The notes under the pieces are model-generated. The model saw only the letters and a list, made by a program, of their open reading frames with translations. It was not told where the DNA came from and ran no database searches. The translations under genes and the position numbers were made by a program. Below are positions 31,680 through 39,943 of a DNA stretch of 64,000 nucleotides, piece by piece. Position 1 is the first letter of the stretch, and each line of letters opens with the position of its first letter. This DNA is from CAMXAS01 sp964442435 (GTDB lineage Bacteria; Bacteroidota; Bacteroidia; Bacteroidales; P3). The stretch is taken from contig CAYTZG010000003.1 in the NCBI GenBank assembly GCA_964442435.1, positions 62,001-126,000 of the forward strand. Reading direction: 5' to 3'.

Positions 31680-33944
31680 TTATTTTTTGGGACGACGCGC
31701 GGCCAAGGCCTCTTTCGCCTTTTGCATCCGCTTCGACAGCGTTTTGGGCTTGCGTCCCGCGCGTTTGGGCGTGCCCTCCGCCGTGGCTTTGGGCTTGCGG
31801 CCGCGTTTGGGCGTGCCCTCCGCCGTGGCTTTGGGCTTGCGGCCGCGTTTGGCCGGCGCGGCTTTCTTGGCCGTTTTGGCCTTGGCTGTGGCCTTCTTGG
31901 TCGCCGTAGGCTTTACGGCCGCATCCTTGCGGGGCCGTCCCGGACGCCGTTTGGGCGTGTCCTTGGCCTTGGGCTTGCGGCCGCGTTTGGCCGGCGTGCC
32001 CGTTTTCTGTGCCGCCGCAATCAGGTCGGCCACCGTCTCGCCCTTGCGGGGCCGCCCCGGCCGCCGTTTTACACCCGCGGCCGCCAGTTGCGCCGCCGCT
32101 AATTTGGCTTTCGTCCGAACCCGTTTGCGCGGCCGCCCCGGCTTACGTTTCCGTTGGGGCTTTTCGGCCTCGTCCGCGTTCAGCATCCGTTCGAAGTCAA
32201 TCGGACGGCCGCGTTTGCCGTTCGATTTCAACGCTTTGAGGTCTATGCCGTAGCGTTCGCTCTGCGCGATAATCTCTTTTTTATTGCCGGCCGCGTAAAT
32301 CGTGGCCGTCTCAAATTCCTGCCGTTCGATGGCCGCTTTCACAAACGCGCGGAACAGCGGGTGCGGGTTCTCCACCGTACTCTTGTATTCGGGGTGGAAC
32401 TGCACGCCGAGGAAGAACGGGTGCACGCGGCCCGACAGCGTAACGGCTTCCACCAGTTCCACGTCGTCTTTCTTATATACACCCACGCACTGCATCCCCG
32501 CCGCCTCAAAGTCGGCGCGGTAGGCGTTGTTGAATTCGTAGCGGTGGCGGTGCCGTTCGCTTATTTCGCTGCGGCGGTACGCCTTATACAGCAGCGAGCC
32601 TTTCTTTACCGAGCAGGGGTAGGCGCCCAGACGCATCGTGCCGCCCATCTTGGCCAAGCTCTTCTGACTCTCCATCAGGTGGATGACCGGATGCGTCGTC
32701 AGCGCGTCCATTTCGGCCGAATGCGCGTCCTCCCAGCCCAAGACGTGACGCGCGAATTCCACCACGCAGCACTGCATACCGAGGCAGATGCCCAAAAACG
32801 GAATCTTCTTCTCACGCGCGTAGCGGATGGCTTCTATCTTGCCGTTGATGCCGCGCATACCGAAGCCCGGCGCCACCAAAATACCCTGGCAGCCTTTGAG
32901 CAACGTGCCCACGGTGGCTTCCGTAATCTGTTCCGAATGCACCGTGCGAACCTTCACCTTGCACGAATGCGTCACGCCCGCATGGATAAACGACTCGTAG
33001 ATGGATTTGTACGCGTCTTTCAGTTCCGCGTATTTGCCCACCAGCGCTATTTCCACCTCTTTCTTGGGGTTGTGCAGCTGTTGCAGAAAAGCGTTCCACG
33101 ATTTCAAGTCCGCCTTCTGCGCCGTCGGATATTGGAAAATAGACAGTATCTCGTGGTCAAGCCCTTCTTTCTGCATCAGCACGGGCACTTCGTAAATGCT
33201 CTGCGCGTCTATGCTCTGCATCACGCGGTTGGGGCTCACGTTGCAGAACAGCGCCACCTTGCGTTTAACGTTGTCGCTCAGGTGCTTTTCGGTACGGCAG
33301 ACGATAATGTCGGGCTGCACGCCCAATTCCTGCATGGCCTTTACCGAGTGCTGGGTCGGCTTCGTCTTCAGCTCGCCGGCCGCCGCCAGGAAGGGCACGT
33401 AAGTCAGGTGCACCACGGCGGTCTCGTTCTTCATCTCCCATTTCAGCTGACGCACCGCCTCTATGTAGGGCAGCGATTCGATGTCGCCCACGGTGCCGCC
33501 TATTTCGGTAATCACGAAGTCGTAGTTCGATTTCTCGGCCACGAGCAGGATGCGCCGTTTGATTTCGTCCGTAATGTGCGGAATCACCTGCACGGTGCCG
33601 CCCAAATATTCGCCGCGGCGTTCCTTTTCAATCACCGACTGGTAGATTTTACCCGTCGTCACGTTGTTGGCGCGCGACGTGCGCACGTTCGTGAACCGTT
33701 CGTAGTGGCCGAGGTCGAGGTCGGTTTCCGCGCCGTCTTCGGTCACGTAGCATTCGCCGTGTTCGTAAGGGTTGAGGGTGCCCGGGTCGATATTGATGTA
33801 AGGATCCAGTTTCTGAATCGTGACCTTGAAGCCACGGCTCAACAGCAGCCGCGCCAAAGAAGCGGAAATGATACCTTTTCCCAACGACGACGCCACGCCG
33901 CCCGTCACGAAAATAAATTTGGTCTGTTTTTGTTTCTTTCTCAT
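31680..33944 (-). CDS. pyrG: CTP synthase with C-terminal AT-hook tail
   Basis: Makes CTP from UTP using ATP and glutamine. The synthetase domain (GGVASSLGKGIISASLARLL; KLDPYINIDPGTLNPYEHGE) and class I glutamine amidotransferase domain (FLGICLGMQ with nucleophile Cys; VQFHPEYKST with His/Glu) are complete and end near residue 550. Typical enzymes stop there (535-545). Here the same frame continues to 754 residues. The tail from about 570 has eight GRP/GRKP basic motifs (KRGRPIDFE, RKPGRPRK, RRPGRPRKG, KRGRKPKAK, RRPGRPRKD and three more GRKPK). These are AT-hook-like minor-groove DNA-binding motifs. It lies 8 bp after rpoD and 27 bp before asnS, one operon. Confidence 0.95.
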   Translation of the reverse strand: MRKKQKQTKFIFVTGGVASSLGKGIISASLARLLLSRGFKVTIQKLDPYINIDPGTLNPYEHGECYVTEDGAETDLDLGHYERFTNVRTSRANNVTTGKIYQSVIEKERRGEYLGGTVQVIPHITDEIKRRILLVAEKSNYDFVITEIGGTVGDIESLPYIEAVRQLKWEMKNETAVVHLTYVPFLAAAGELKTKPTQHSVKAMQELGVQPDIIVCRTEKHLSDNVKRKVALFCNVSPNRVMQSIDAQSIYEVPVLMQKEGLDHEILSIFQYPTAQKADLKSWNAFLQQLHNPKKEVEIALVGKYAELKDAYKSIYESFIHAGVTHSCKVKVRTVHSEQITEATVGTLLKGCQGILVAPGFGMRGINGKIEAIRYAREKKIPFLGICLGMQCCVVEFARHVLGWEDAHSAEMDALTTHPVIHLMESQKSLAKMGGTMRLGAYPCSVKKGSLLYKAYRRSEISERHRHRYEFNNAYRADFEAAGMQCVGVYKKDDVELVEAVTLSGRVHPFFLGVQFHPEYKSTVENPHPLFRAFVKAAIERQEFETATIYAAGNKKEIIAQSERYGIDLKALKSNGKRGRPIDFERMLNADEAEKPQRKRKPGRPRKRVRTKAKLAAAQLAAAGVKRRPGRPRKGETVADLIAAAQKTGTPAKRGRKPKAKDTPKRRPGRPRKDAAVKPTATKKATAKAKTAKKAAPAKRGRKPKATAEGTPKRGRKPKATAEGTPKRAGRKPKTLSKRMQKAKEALAARRPKK

Positions 33945-33952
33945 AGCCCTTA

Positions 33953-34819
33953 CTATTCCCCTAAAAAGGTTTTCAAATGTCTGCTGCGCGAAGAATTCTT
34001 GAGCCGGCGGATGGCCTTCTCCTTGATTTGGCGTACCCGTTCGCGCGTCAGGTCGAATTTGGCCGCTATCTCGTCCAACGTCAGGCCGTGGTGGCCGCCG
34101 ATGCCGTAAAACAGGTTGATGACGTCGCGTTCCTTGTCGGTCAGCGCCGAGAGCGCGCGTTCGATTTCACGCGAAAGCGACTCCTTCATCAGCGACTGGT
34201 CGGTGGTCGGCGCGTCGTCGGGGATGAAGACGTCTATGAAGTTCGTTTCCTCGTCCTGAACCAAGGGCGCGTCCATCGAGACATAGCGCGTGGTAATGTT
34301 CAGAACCTCCGCGATTTTCTCCTTCGGCATCTCCAGCGACTCGGCCAGCTCGTCGAGTGAAGGCGGACGTTCGTAAAGCTGTTCCAGCCGCGACGCCTCC
34401 TTCTTTATTTTGTTCAGCGAGCCCACTTGGTTGAGCGGCAGACGCACGATACGCGACTGTTCGGCCAAGGCCTGCAGGATGGACTGACGGATCCACCATA
34501 CGGCATACGAAATGAATTTGAACCCGCGGGTTTCGTCGAAGCGGCGCGCCGCCTTAATCAGTCCCAAATTGCCCTCATTGATGAGGTCAGGCAAGCTAAG
34601 CCCCTGATTTTGGTATTGTTTCGCCACGGAAACGACAAAACGCAAATTGGCTTGGGTCAGTTTTTCCAACGCCTTGCGGTCGCCCATTTTGATTTTTTGC
34701 GCCAAAATAACTTCTTCGTCGGCCGAAACCAAGTCCATTTTACCAATGTCCTGCAGATACTTATCCAAGGACGCGGTTTCGCGGTTGGTAATCGACTTGG
34801 TGATTTTTAGCTGTCGCAT
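33953..34819 (-). CDS. rpoD: Primary RNA polymerase sigma factor (sigma-70 family, short form)
   Basis: The Bacteroidetes housekeeping sigma factor is short and lacks most of region 1.1. From ATG 34819 it has 288 residues. Regions: 1.2 (SLDKYLQDIGKMDLVSADEE), 2 (LTQANLRFVVSVAKQYQNQG; DLINEGNLGLIKAARRFDET; ISYAVWWIRQSILQAL), 3 and 4 (LTLDEIAAKFDLTRERVRQI). A longer reading up to 34969 would begin in the promoter and is rejected. It heads the operon rpoD-pyrG-asnS-barrel. The many TAnnTTTG promoters in this window are its expected targets. Confidence 0.96.
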   Translation of the reverse strand: MRQLKITKSITNRETASLDKYLQDIGKMDLVSADEEVILAQKIKMGDRKALEKLTQANLRFVVSVAKQYQNQGLSLPDLINEGNLGLIKAARRFDETRGFKFISYAVWWIRQSILQALAEQSRIVRLPLNQVGSLNKIKKEASRLEQLYERPPSLDELAESLEMPKEKIAEVLNITTRYVSMDAPLVQDEETNFIDVFIPDDAPTTDQSLMKESLSREIERALSALTDKERDVINLFYGIGGHHGLTLDEIAAKFDLTRERVRQIKEKAIRRLKNSSRSRHLKTFLGE

Positions 34820-34938
34820 ACGCTTTGTATAAAGTTGATTTTTAATTGTTTCTAAAAATAATTTTCGGGCGGTGGTAAAATATCTGTCCGCCGCCGCAGG
34901 GTATAAAAAACCCAGCCGGAAAATCTTCCCGGAACTTG

Positions 34939-34969
34939 CAAAAATAAGCATTTCCTCAAAAAAACACAA
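34939..34969 (-). promoter_or_regulatory. Promoter of the rpoD operon
   Basis: Minus strand TTG (34969-34967), 20 nt, TATTTTTG (34946-34939). It implies a leader of about 110 nt before the rpoD start. On the plus strand TATCTTAG at 34999-35006 is a likely -7 box for the divergent mntA/hepT pair, though no good -33 is seen. Confidence 0.6.
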
Positions 34970-35029
34970 TTGGTTAAAAAGGTATGAAATAAAATCACTA
35001 TCTTAGCGGCGAAATTAGCGTCAAAAACC

Positions 35030-35320
35030 ATGCTGACAACCGATATTTTAAATAGTCTCAAAAATTATAAGGCCGATAAATCAATGGTTTACGGCATTGA
35101 GGCGTTGGGCTTGTTCGGCAGTGCCGCCCGAGGCGAACAGACGGCGGAAAGCGATATCGACGTTTGTGTCAAACTCAATCCGCCGTCCTTTTTCAACCGG
35201 ATGGCCATTCAAGAAGAGTTGGAACATCTTTTTCATTGCAAGGTGGATGTAATATCCTTGGGTGCCGTCATGCGGCCTTTTTTCAAAAAAAATCTGGAAA
35301 AAGATGCCATTTACGTATAA
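35030..35320 (+). CDS. mntA: MntA-type minimal nucleotidyltransferase antitoxin
   Basis: A 96-residue protein with the MNT signature GLFGSAARGEQTAESDIDVC (GSxARGxxxxxSDID). In characterised MntA/HepT pairs this enzyme adds AMP to the HEPN toxin and thus inactivates it. It ends with a basic helical stretch (RPFFKKNLEKDAIYV). The hepT gene overlaps its 3' end by about 17 bp, the usual antitoxin-first order. It is divergent from rpoD and somewhat AT-rich. Confidence 0.87.
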   Translation: MLTTDILNSLKNYKADKSMVYGIEALGLFGSAARGEQTAESDIDVCVKLNPPSFFNRMAIQEELEHLFHCKVDVISLGAVMRPFFKKNLEKDAIYV

Positions 35321-35729
35321 GGAACGGATTTTGGATATGCTTGATTTTGTGAATAATCAAGCAGCATTCATAGAGAAAACCACGGCACAGGTAAAATCCG
35401 CGGACGATTTCATGTTGGATCCGGCCGGCGTTGTGTTATACAACTCCACTTGTATGTGCTTGCAAACCATAGGGGAAACACTGAAAAAAGTGGACGCGCT
35501 TACCAAGCAGCAATTTTTAGCGGTGTTTTACCCTCAGATTCCATGGCATGGTATTTTCGGTCTGCGAAATATCATCGCGCATGAATATGAAAATACGGAA
35601 CCCGAAGAAATCTATCATATCATCAAGTCGGAATTACCGGAATTGTATCGTAATGTACAGAAAATCACGGATGATATTGCCGGTGGGATGCATGATGCTT
35701 TTTGGGCGGAAATGAGAGAGCGGAATTAG
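35304..35729 (+). CDS. hepT: HepT-like HEPN toxin (DUF86)
   Basis: About 141 residues from ATG 35304 (MPFTYKERILDMLDF); an earlier in-frame ATG at 35262 lies deeper inside mntA and is less likely. The all-helical HEPN/DUF86 fold includes the catalytic R-x4-H motif in FGLRNIIAHEYENTEPEEI, with Tyr two residues after the His, the tyrosine modified in HepT/MntA systems. It is a predicted ribonuclease toxin. Pairing with mntA supports a type VII toxin-antitoxin module. Confidence 0.87.
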   Translation: MPFTYKERILDMLDFVNNQAAFIEKTTAQVKSADDFMLDPAGVVLYNSTCMCLQTIGETLKKVDALTKQQFLAVFYPQIPWHGIFGLRNIIAHEYENTEPEEIYHIIKSELPELYRNVQKITDDIAGGMHDAFWAEMRERN

Positions 35730-35753
35730 AAAAAACGAAAAAAGTCGGAAAAA

Positions 35754-36098
35754 GTGACGGTAGAAGTTTTAAAATCGAAGATTCACAGGGTGGCTGTGAC
35801 GCAGGCCGATTTGAATTACATCGGCAGCATCACGATAGACGAGGCCTTGATGGAGGCCGCCGGCCTGTTGGAAAACGAGCGCGTTTACATTTACGATATC
35901 AACAACGGGGAACGCTTCGACACCTATGTCATCAAGGGCGAAAGAAACAGCGGCGTCATCGGATTGAACGGGGCGGCCGCCCGCAAGGTGGCCGTGGGCG
36001 ATCTCGTCATCATCGTGGCCTATGCGCAAATGACGCCCGACGAGGCGGCGCGGTTCCAGCCGCGGATTGTTTTCCCCAAGAACAACAAGTTGGTTTAA
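35754..36098 (+). CDS. panD: Aspartate 1-decarboxylase
   Basis: Forms beta-alanine from L-aspartate for pantothenate and CoA synthesis. The 114-residue precursor starts at GTG 35754 and matches the family from its first residues (VEVLKSKIHRVAVTQADLNY). The self-cleavage site Gly24-Ser25 lies in IGSITID; Ser25 becomes the pyruvoyl group. An alternative overlapping frame from 35702 is out of register and is not real. It begins 24 bp after hepT, but a terminator follows it, so it probably forms its own unit. Confidence 0.95.
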   Translation: MTVEVLKSKIHRVAVTQADLNYIGSITIDEALMEAAGLLENERVYIYDINNGERFDTYVIKGERNSGVIGLNGAAARKVAVGDLVIIVAYAQMTPDEAARFQPRIVFPKNNKLV

Positions 36099-36130
36099 AG
36101 TCGGTTAAGCGTTTTGACGTTTCCGCATCG

Positions 36131-36156
36131 GCGCGAGTCCCATCGCGCTTTTTTTT
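36131..36156 (+). terminator. Terminator after panD
   Basis: GCGCGA (36131-36136) pairs with TCGCGC (36143-36148) over a 6-nt loop, followed by eight T residues. Confidence 0.85.
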
Positions 36157-36176
36157 GAATTTCTGAAGGAGGCTAT

Positions 36177-38582
36177 ATGGCATTATTGGATAAGTTGAAC
36201 GAGCGTCAGCGGCAGGCGGCCGAGTGTACCGAAGGGCCGGTCATGATTATAGCGGGGGCGGGCAGCGGCAAGACGCGCACGCTCATGTACCGCATCGCCC
36301 ACCTGTTGGAAATAGGCAACGACCCGTTCCGCATCATGGCGTTGACGTTCACGAACAAGGCCGCCGAGGAGATGAAGGACCGCATCGCCGACTTGATAGG
36401 CCCTTCCGCGCGCAGCCTTTGGATGGGCACGTTCCACTCCATTTTCTGCCGCATCCTGCGCGCCCATGCCGAACGGCTCGGCTACGAAAAGACGTTTACG
36501 ATTTACGACACCGACGACAGCCGTAACCTCCTCAAAAACATAGCCAAAGAGAAGAACCTCGACCCCAAGCTCTACAACCCCAAGATGGTGGGGGCGCGCA
36601 TCTCCATGGCCAAGAGCGCGCTCGTGGGCCCCGCCGACTACGCCCGCAACGCCGCCTTGCTCGAAGAAGACCGCATGATGCAGCGGCCGCAAATCGCTGA
36701 AATATATACCGAATACCAAAACCGTCTGTTCCACGCCGGCGCGATGGACTTCGACGACCTGCTGTTTCAGACCAACGTCCTGTTGCGTGACCATCCCGAC
36801 GTGCTGGCCAAATACCAGGAGCACTTCCGCTATATCATGGTCGATGAGTATCAGGACACCAACTTCGCGCAATATCTCATCGTCAAAAAGTTGGCGGCCA
36901 AGCACCGCAATATCTGCGTGGTGGGCGACGATTCGCAGAGCATCTATTCGTTCCGTGGCGCCAACATACAGAACATATTGAGTTTCAAGGCCGACTATCC
37001 GGAGTCCACCACCATCGCGCTGGAGCAGAACTACCGTTCCACGGGCACCATCGTCAAGCTGTCGAACGTGCTCATCGAAAACAATAAGGGCCGTATCCCC
37101 AAAACCATTTGGACGCAGAACGACGAAGGCTGCCTCGTCAAGCTGCTGGCCGCCCCCACCGACGAGGAGGAAGGCCGCATGGTGGCGCAGCAGATTTTCG
37201 AAACCGAGATGAACGAGCGCGTCCATCACCGCGACTTCGCCATCCTCTACCGCACCAACAACCAGAGCAAGGCCATGGAAGACGCGCTGCGCCGCATCAA
37301 CATCCCGTATCGGATTTACGGCGGCCAGAGCTTCTATCAGCGCAAGGAAATCAAAGACATGGTGGCCTATTTCCGCTGGGTGGCCAACCCGCGCGACGAA
37401 GCCTGCCTGTTGCGCTGCATCAACCTGCCCGCGCGCGGCATCGGCGACACCACCATCGACCGCCTGCGGATACTGGCCTCCGCCAAGGGCTGTGCGCTGT
37501 TCGACGCCATCGCGCTGTTGAGCGACCCGGCCGTGAGCGCCGAGGCGGGCCTCAACGGGGCGGCCGTGGCGCGGCTGTCCCGCGTGCGCGACATGATTCT
37601 GAGCCTGCACATCCGCCTCTCCGACACCGACGCCTACACGCTGGCGGCCGACGTGTGGAAGCACTGCGGCATCGAGCAGGAATACAAGCAGGAAAACACG
37701 ATAGAGAGCGAGGCGCGTTTGCGCAACGTGGAGGAATTGCTCAACGCCGTGCAGGAGTACGTAGAGCGCGAGCACTTCGAGGTGGACGAGGAAACGGGCG
37801 AGATGCTACCCTACGAGGGCATCGTCACCTTAGATCGCTTCCTGCAGGAAATCGCGTTGCTGACCGATATGGACGAGAAGAAAGAGGACGACGAGCACGG
37901 GAGCGACGTGGTAACGCTTATGACCATCCACGCGGCCAAGGGCTTGGAATACCCCTATGTGTTTGTGGTGGGCTGCGAGGAAGACCTGTTCCCGTCCGAG
38001 ATGAGTTCGGCCACGCAAGAAGATTTGGAGGAGGAGCGGCGGCTGTTTTATGTGGCCGTCACGCGTAGCGAACGGCAACTATTCCTCAGTTTCGCGCGCA
38101 AGCGGATGCGCTGGGGGCAGCGCAACGACACCAAGCCCAGCCGGTTCCTTTCCGAAATCGAACGGTCGGGCTGTTTCGAGAACCCGCAGGTGTTGAAGGC
38201 GCCGGCCGCCGTGTTCATCGACGACGATGAGGAGCGCGGCGCGTGGGGCGGCTTCGGGGGCTTCGGAAGCCGGAGCGGCGGGCGCCAAACCCCCGCGCCC
38301 GTTCGACCCGTAGAGCCCCGCAAACTCAAGCGAATCAGTGTCGCCCCAAGCGGCAGTGTGCAGGGCCCAAGCCCCGCCGTGCCCGCCGCGCCCAATGGCG
38401 GCGCGCAACCCCAAGGCGGCTATGCGGCCGGCCAGCGCGTGGCCCATGCCAAGTTCGGCCTCGGCACGCTCGTCGAAATACAGGGCGCGGGCAGCGACCA
38501 GCGCCTCATCGTCAAGTTCGACAGCCTCCCGCAGCCCAAAACCCTGCTCACCGCCTTCGCCAAGTTGCAGATTGTGGGGTAG
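36177..38582 (+). CDS. pcrA: UvrD/PcrA-type DNA helicase
   Basis: A superfamily I 3'-5' helicase acting in repair and replication. The 801-residue protein begins with LNERQRQAAECTEGPVMIIA (Q motif) and GAGSGKT (motif I); later motifs are FTNKAAEEM (Ia), VDEYQDTN (II), GDDSQSIYSFRGA (III), LEQNYRS (IV), TIHAAKGLEYPYVFVVGCEE (V), and LFYVAVTRSERQLFLSFAR (VI). The C-terminal end (AHAKFGLGTLVEIQGAGSDQ) is a Tudor-like domain found in PcrA. An unusually strong Shine-Dalgarno GGAGG lies about 6 bp before ATG 36177. The gene name uvrD would be equally fair. Confidence 0.95.
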   Translation: MALLDKLNERQRQAAECTEGPVMIIAGAGSGKTRTLMYRIAHLLEIGNDPFRIMALTFTNKAAEEMKDRIADLIGPSARSLWMGTFHSIFCRILRAHAERLGYEKTFTIYDTDDSRNLLKNIAKEKNLDPKLYNPKMVGARISMAKSALVGPADYARNAALLEEDRMMQRPQIAEIYTEYQNRLFHAGAMDFDDLLFQTNVLLRDHPDVLAKYQEHFRYIMVDEYQDTNFAQYLIVKKLAAKHRNICVVGDDSQSIYSFRGANIQNILSFKADYPESTTIALEQNYRSTGTIVKLSNVLIENNKGRIPKTIWTQNDEGCLVKLLAAPTDEEEGRMVAQQIFETEMNERVHHRDFAILYRTNNQSKAMEDALRRINIPYRIYGGQSFYQRKEIKDMVAYFRWVANPRDEACLLRCINLPARGIGDTTIDRLRILASAKGCALFDAIALLSDPAVSAEAGLNGAAVARLSRVRDMILSLHIRLSDTDAYTLAADVWKHCGIEQEYKQENTIESEARLRNVEELLNAVQEYVEREHFEVDEETGEMLPYEGIVTLDRFLQEIALLTDMDEKKEDDEHGSDVVTLMTIHAAKGLEYPYVFVVGCEEDLFPSEMSSATQEDLEEERRLFYVAVTRSERQLFLSFARKRMRWGQRNDTKPSRFLSEIERSGCFENPQVLKAPAAVFIDDDEERGAWGGFGGFGSRSGGRQTPAPVRPVEPRKLKRISVAPSGSVQGPSPAVPAAPNGGAQPQGGYAAGQRVAHAKFGLGTLVEIQGAGSDQRLIVKFDSLPQPKTLLTAFAKLQIVG

Positions 38583-38608
38583 TATAATGGTGTTAGCGAT
38601 ATTTTTAC

Positions 38609-38616
38609 TATATTTG
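38609..38616 (+). promoter_or_regulatory. Likely -7 box ahead of the small lipoprotein gene
   Basis: TATATTTG followed by GC matches TAnnTTTG. A clear -33 TTTG is lacking. The leader would be about 20 nt. Confidence 0.5.
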
Positions 38617-38641
38617 CAGGTTTGAAACAACTTAAAGGAAT

Positions 38642-39166
38642 ATGTTACGGAACAACATCATAAAGGGTCTGACGGTGGCGCTTTGTCTGTCGGCGGCGCT
38701 CCTGCTGGGTGCCTGCTCGCTTTCCAAGGCCGAGCGCACGGCGCGGCAGTTCTTGAAAGCCTACTATGTGGAGTTGGATTTCGACCGCGCGTTGGAGCTC
38801 TCCACCGAAGACTCGCACCAAGGCATTTATTACAAAAAGAATATGACGGCGCTCTCGCCCTATGCCAAGGATGAGGTGCCGGCATTGGAGGTGTTGGACG
38901 TGATTATCGACCCCGACGACGGCAATTATGCCTATTGCGCCTACGAAATCAACGGCCAGCCCAAGATGTTGCCGTTGCAGAAGCACGATGGCAAATGGCT
39001 CGTCGATACCGACAGCGAGGCCGTTGAAGGTTCGATGAGTTCGTCCGCTTCCGGGGTTTCGGAAATCGGTTTCGCTTCGGCGGCCAGCAGCGAAACTTTG
39101 CCCAAGACGGGGCCGGGTCAACGGGCGCGTGAAGCGCGCGAACGCGAGGCGGCCGCCAAAAAATAA
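38642..39166 (+). CDS. Small lipoprotein, DUF4878-like
   Basis: A 174-residue protein with a signal peptide and lipobox (LSAALLLGACS). After the Cys comes SKAERTARQFLKAYYVELDF and a domain with the NTF2-like layout of DUF4878 proteins (ALELSTEDSHQGIYYKKNMT; ending KHDGKWLVDT). The tail is Ser/Ala- and Arg/Glu-rich and probably disordered. It starts 60 bp after the helicase gene. Function unknown. Confidence 0.72.
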   Translation: MLRNNIIKGLTVALCLSAALLLGACSLSKAERTARQFLKAYYVELDFDRALELSTEDSHQGIYYKKNMTALSPYAKDEVPALEVLDVIIDPDDGNYAYCAYEINGQPKMLPLQKHDGKWLVDTDSEAVEGSMSSSASGVSEIGFASAASSETLPKTGPGQRAREAREREAAAKK

Positions 39167-39208
39167 AAGGTAAATTCAATAGAATCAATACTTAAAAACC
39201 CAATAGAT

Positions 39209-39883
39209 ATGAAAGCTTTGAAATACGGTTTGACCTTGATGTTAGGTCTGAGTATGTTAGGTTTCGGCGCGCGCTTGCAGGCGCAAGTGGCTTCCGGACA
39301 GACGGCCGACGTCGTGCCGGCCACCCCGGTGGCGTTGCCGGACGTGCCGCCCGCCGATGAAAATGAAGATGAACAGGAAGAAGAGCAGCCGCAACGCGGT
39401 ATGGTAACGCCTAAGCCCATCGAAGACATGGTATCGCGAGGCGAATATGCCCAGGCCGTAGCGGAATTTGAGAAATATATGAAAACGGCGAGCGGAGACC
39501 CTTGTGATTTGCTTTATCTGCCTTATAGTTTTTACGACAGATTGCAGTTTGAAGACACCGCCAATACGGCCGTTCATAAAGAAACGAGAGATAAATATCT
39601 CGCTAAATTCTATAAAACCTGCAGCAATTCACCGGAAGTCTATGTGCTTAAAGATAGAATGAGTGACCCGAGAACGCCCGAATCGACGTTGGAATATATG
39701 AACAAGGCGCTTGCCATCGACCCGAATTACGCCCAGTTGTATTCGATGCGCGGTGATGCCTTGTGGGCCTTGGGACGTAAGGAAGAGGCCTGCGCCGATT
39801 TCAAGAAATCCCAAGAGTTACTCAATGACTCGTATTCGAAGCGGTTCCTTGAAGAGAATTGCAACGCAGAGAAGGCTGAATAA
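39209..39883 (+). CDS. Exported TPR-like protein
   Basis: A 224-residue protein with a signal peptide (LTLMLGLSMLGFGARLQAQ), a linker with the acidic run DENEDEQEEEQPQ, and a helical C-terminal domain. A tetratricopeptide-type unit is visible (TPESTLEYMNKALAIDPNYA, QLYSMRGDALWALGRKEEAC). Probably a periplasmic or outer-membrane-associated scaffold. It follows the lipoprotein by 42 bp and is closed by a strong terminator. Confidence 0.75.
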   Translation: MKALKYGLTLMLGLSMLGFGARLQAQVASGQTADVVPATPVALPDVPPADENEDEQEEEQPQRGMVTPKPIEDMVSRGEYAQAVAEFEKYMKTASGDPCDLLYLPYSFYDRLQFEDTANTAVHKETRDKYLAKFYKTCSNSPEVYVLKDRMSDPRTPESTLEYMNKALAIDPNYAQLYSMRGDALWALGRKEEACADFKKSQELLNDSYSKRFLEENCNAEKAE

Positions 39884-39908
39884 CACGCCGGATATATTAT
39901 CAAACGAA

Positions 39909-39943
39909 AGTCCCCTGCATGATGAATGCAGGGGACTTTTTTT
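39909..39943. terminator. Terminator after the TPR gene
   Basis: AGTCCCCTGCAT pairs with ATGCAGGGGACT (perfect), followed by TTTTTTTATTT on the plus strand. The minus-strand gene at 39942 ends at its edge, so the hairpin may serve both directions. Confidence 0.88.

Noticed and set aside
32154..34109. A 651-codon plus-strand frame opposite pyrG
   Set aside because: Complement of a well-conserved CTP synthase; no family features.
34820..34969. N-terminal extension of the sigma factor
   Set aside because: It lies in the promoter/leader and adds residues absent from Bacteroidetes primary sigma factors.
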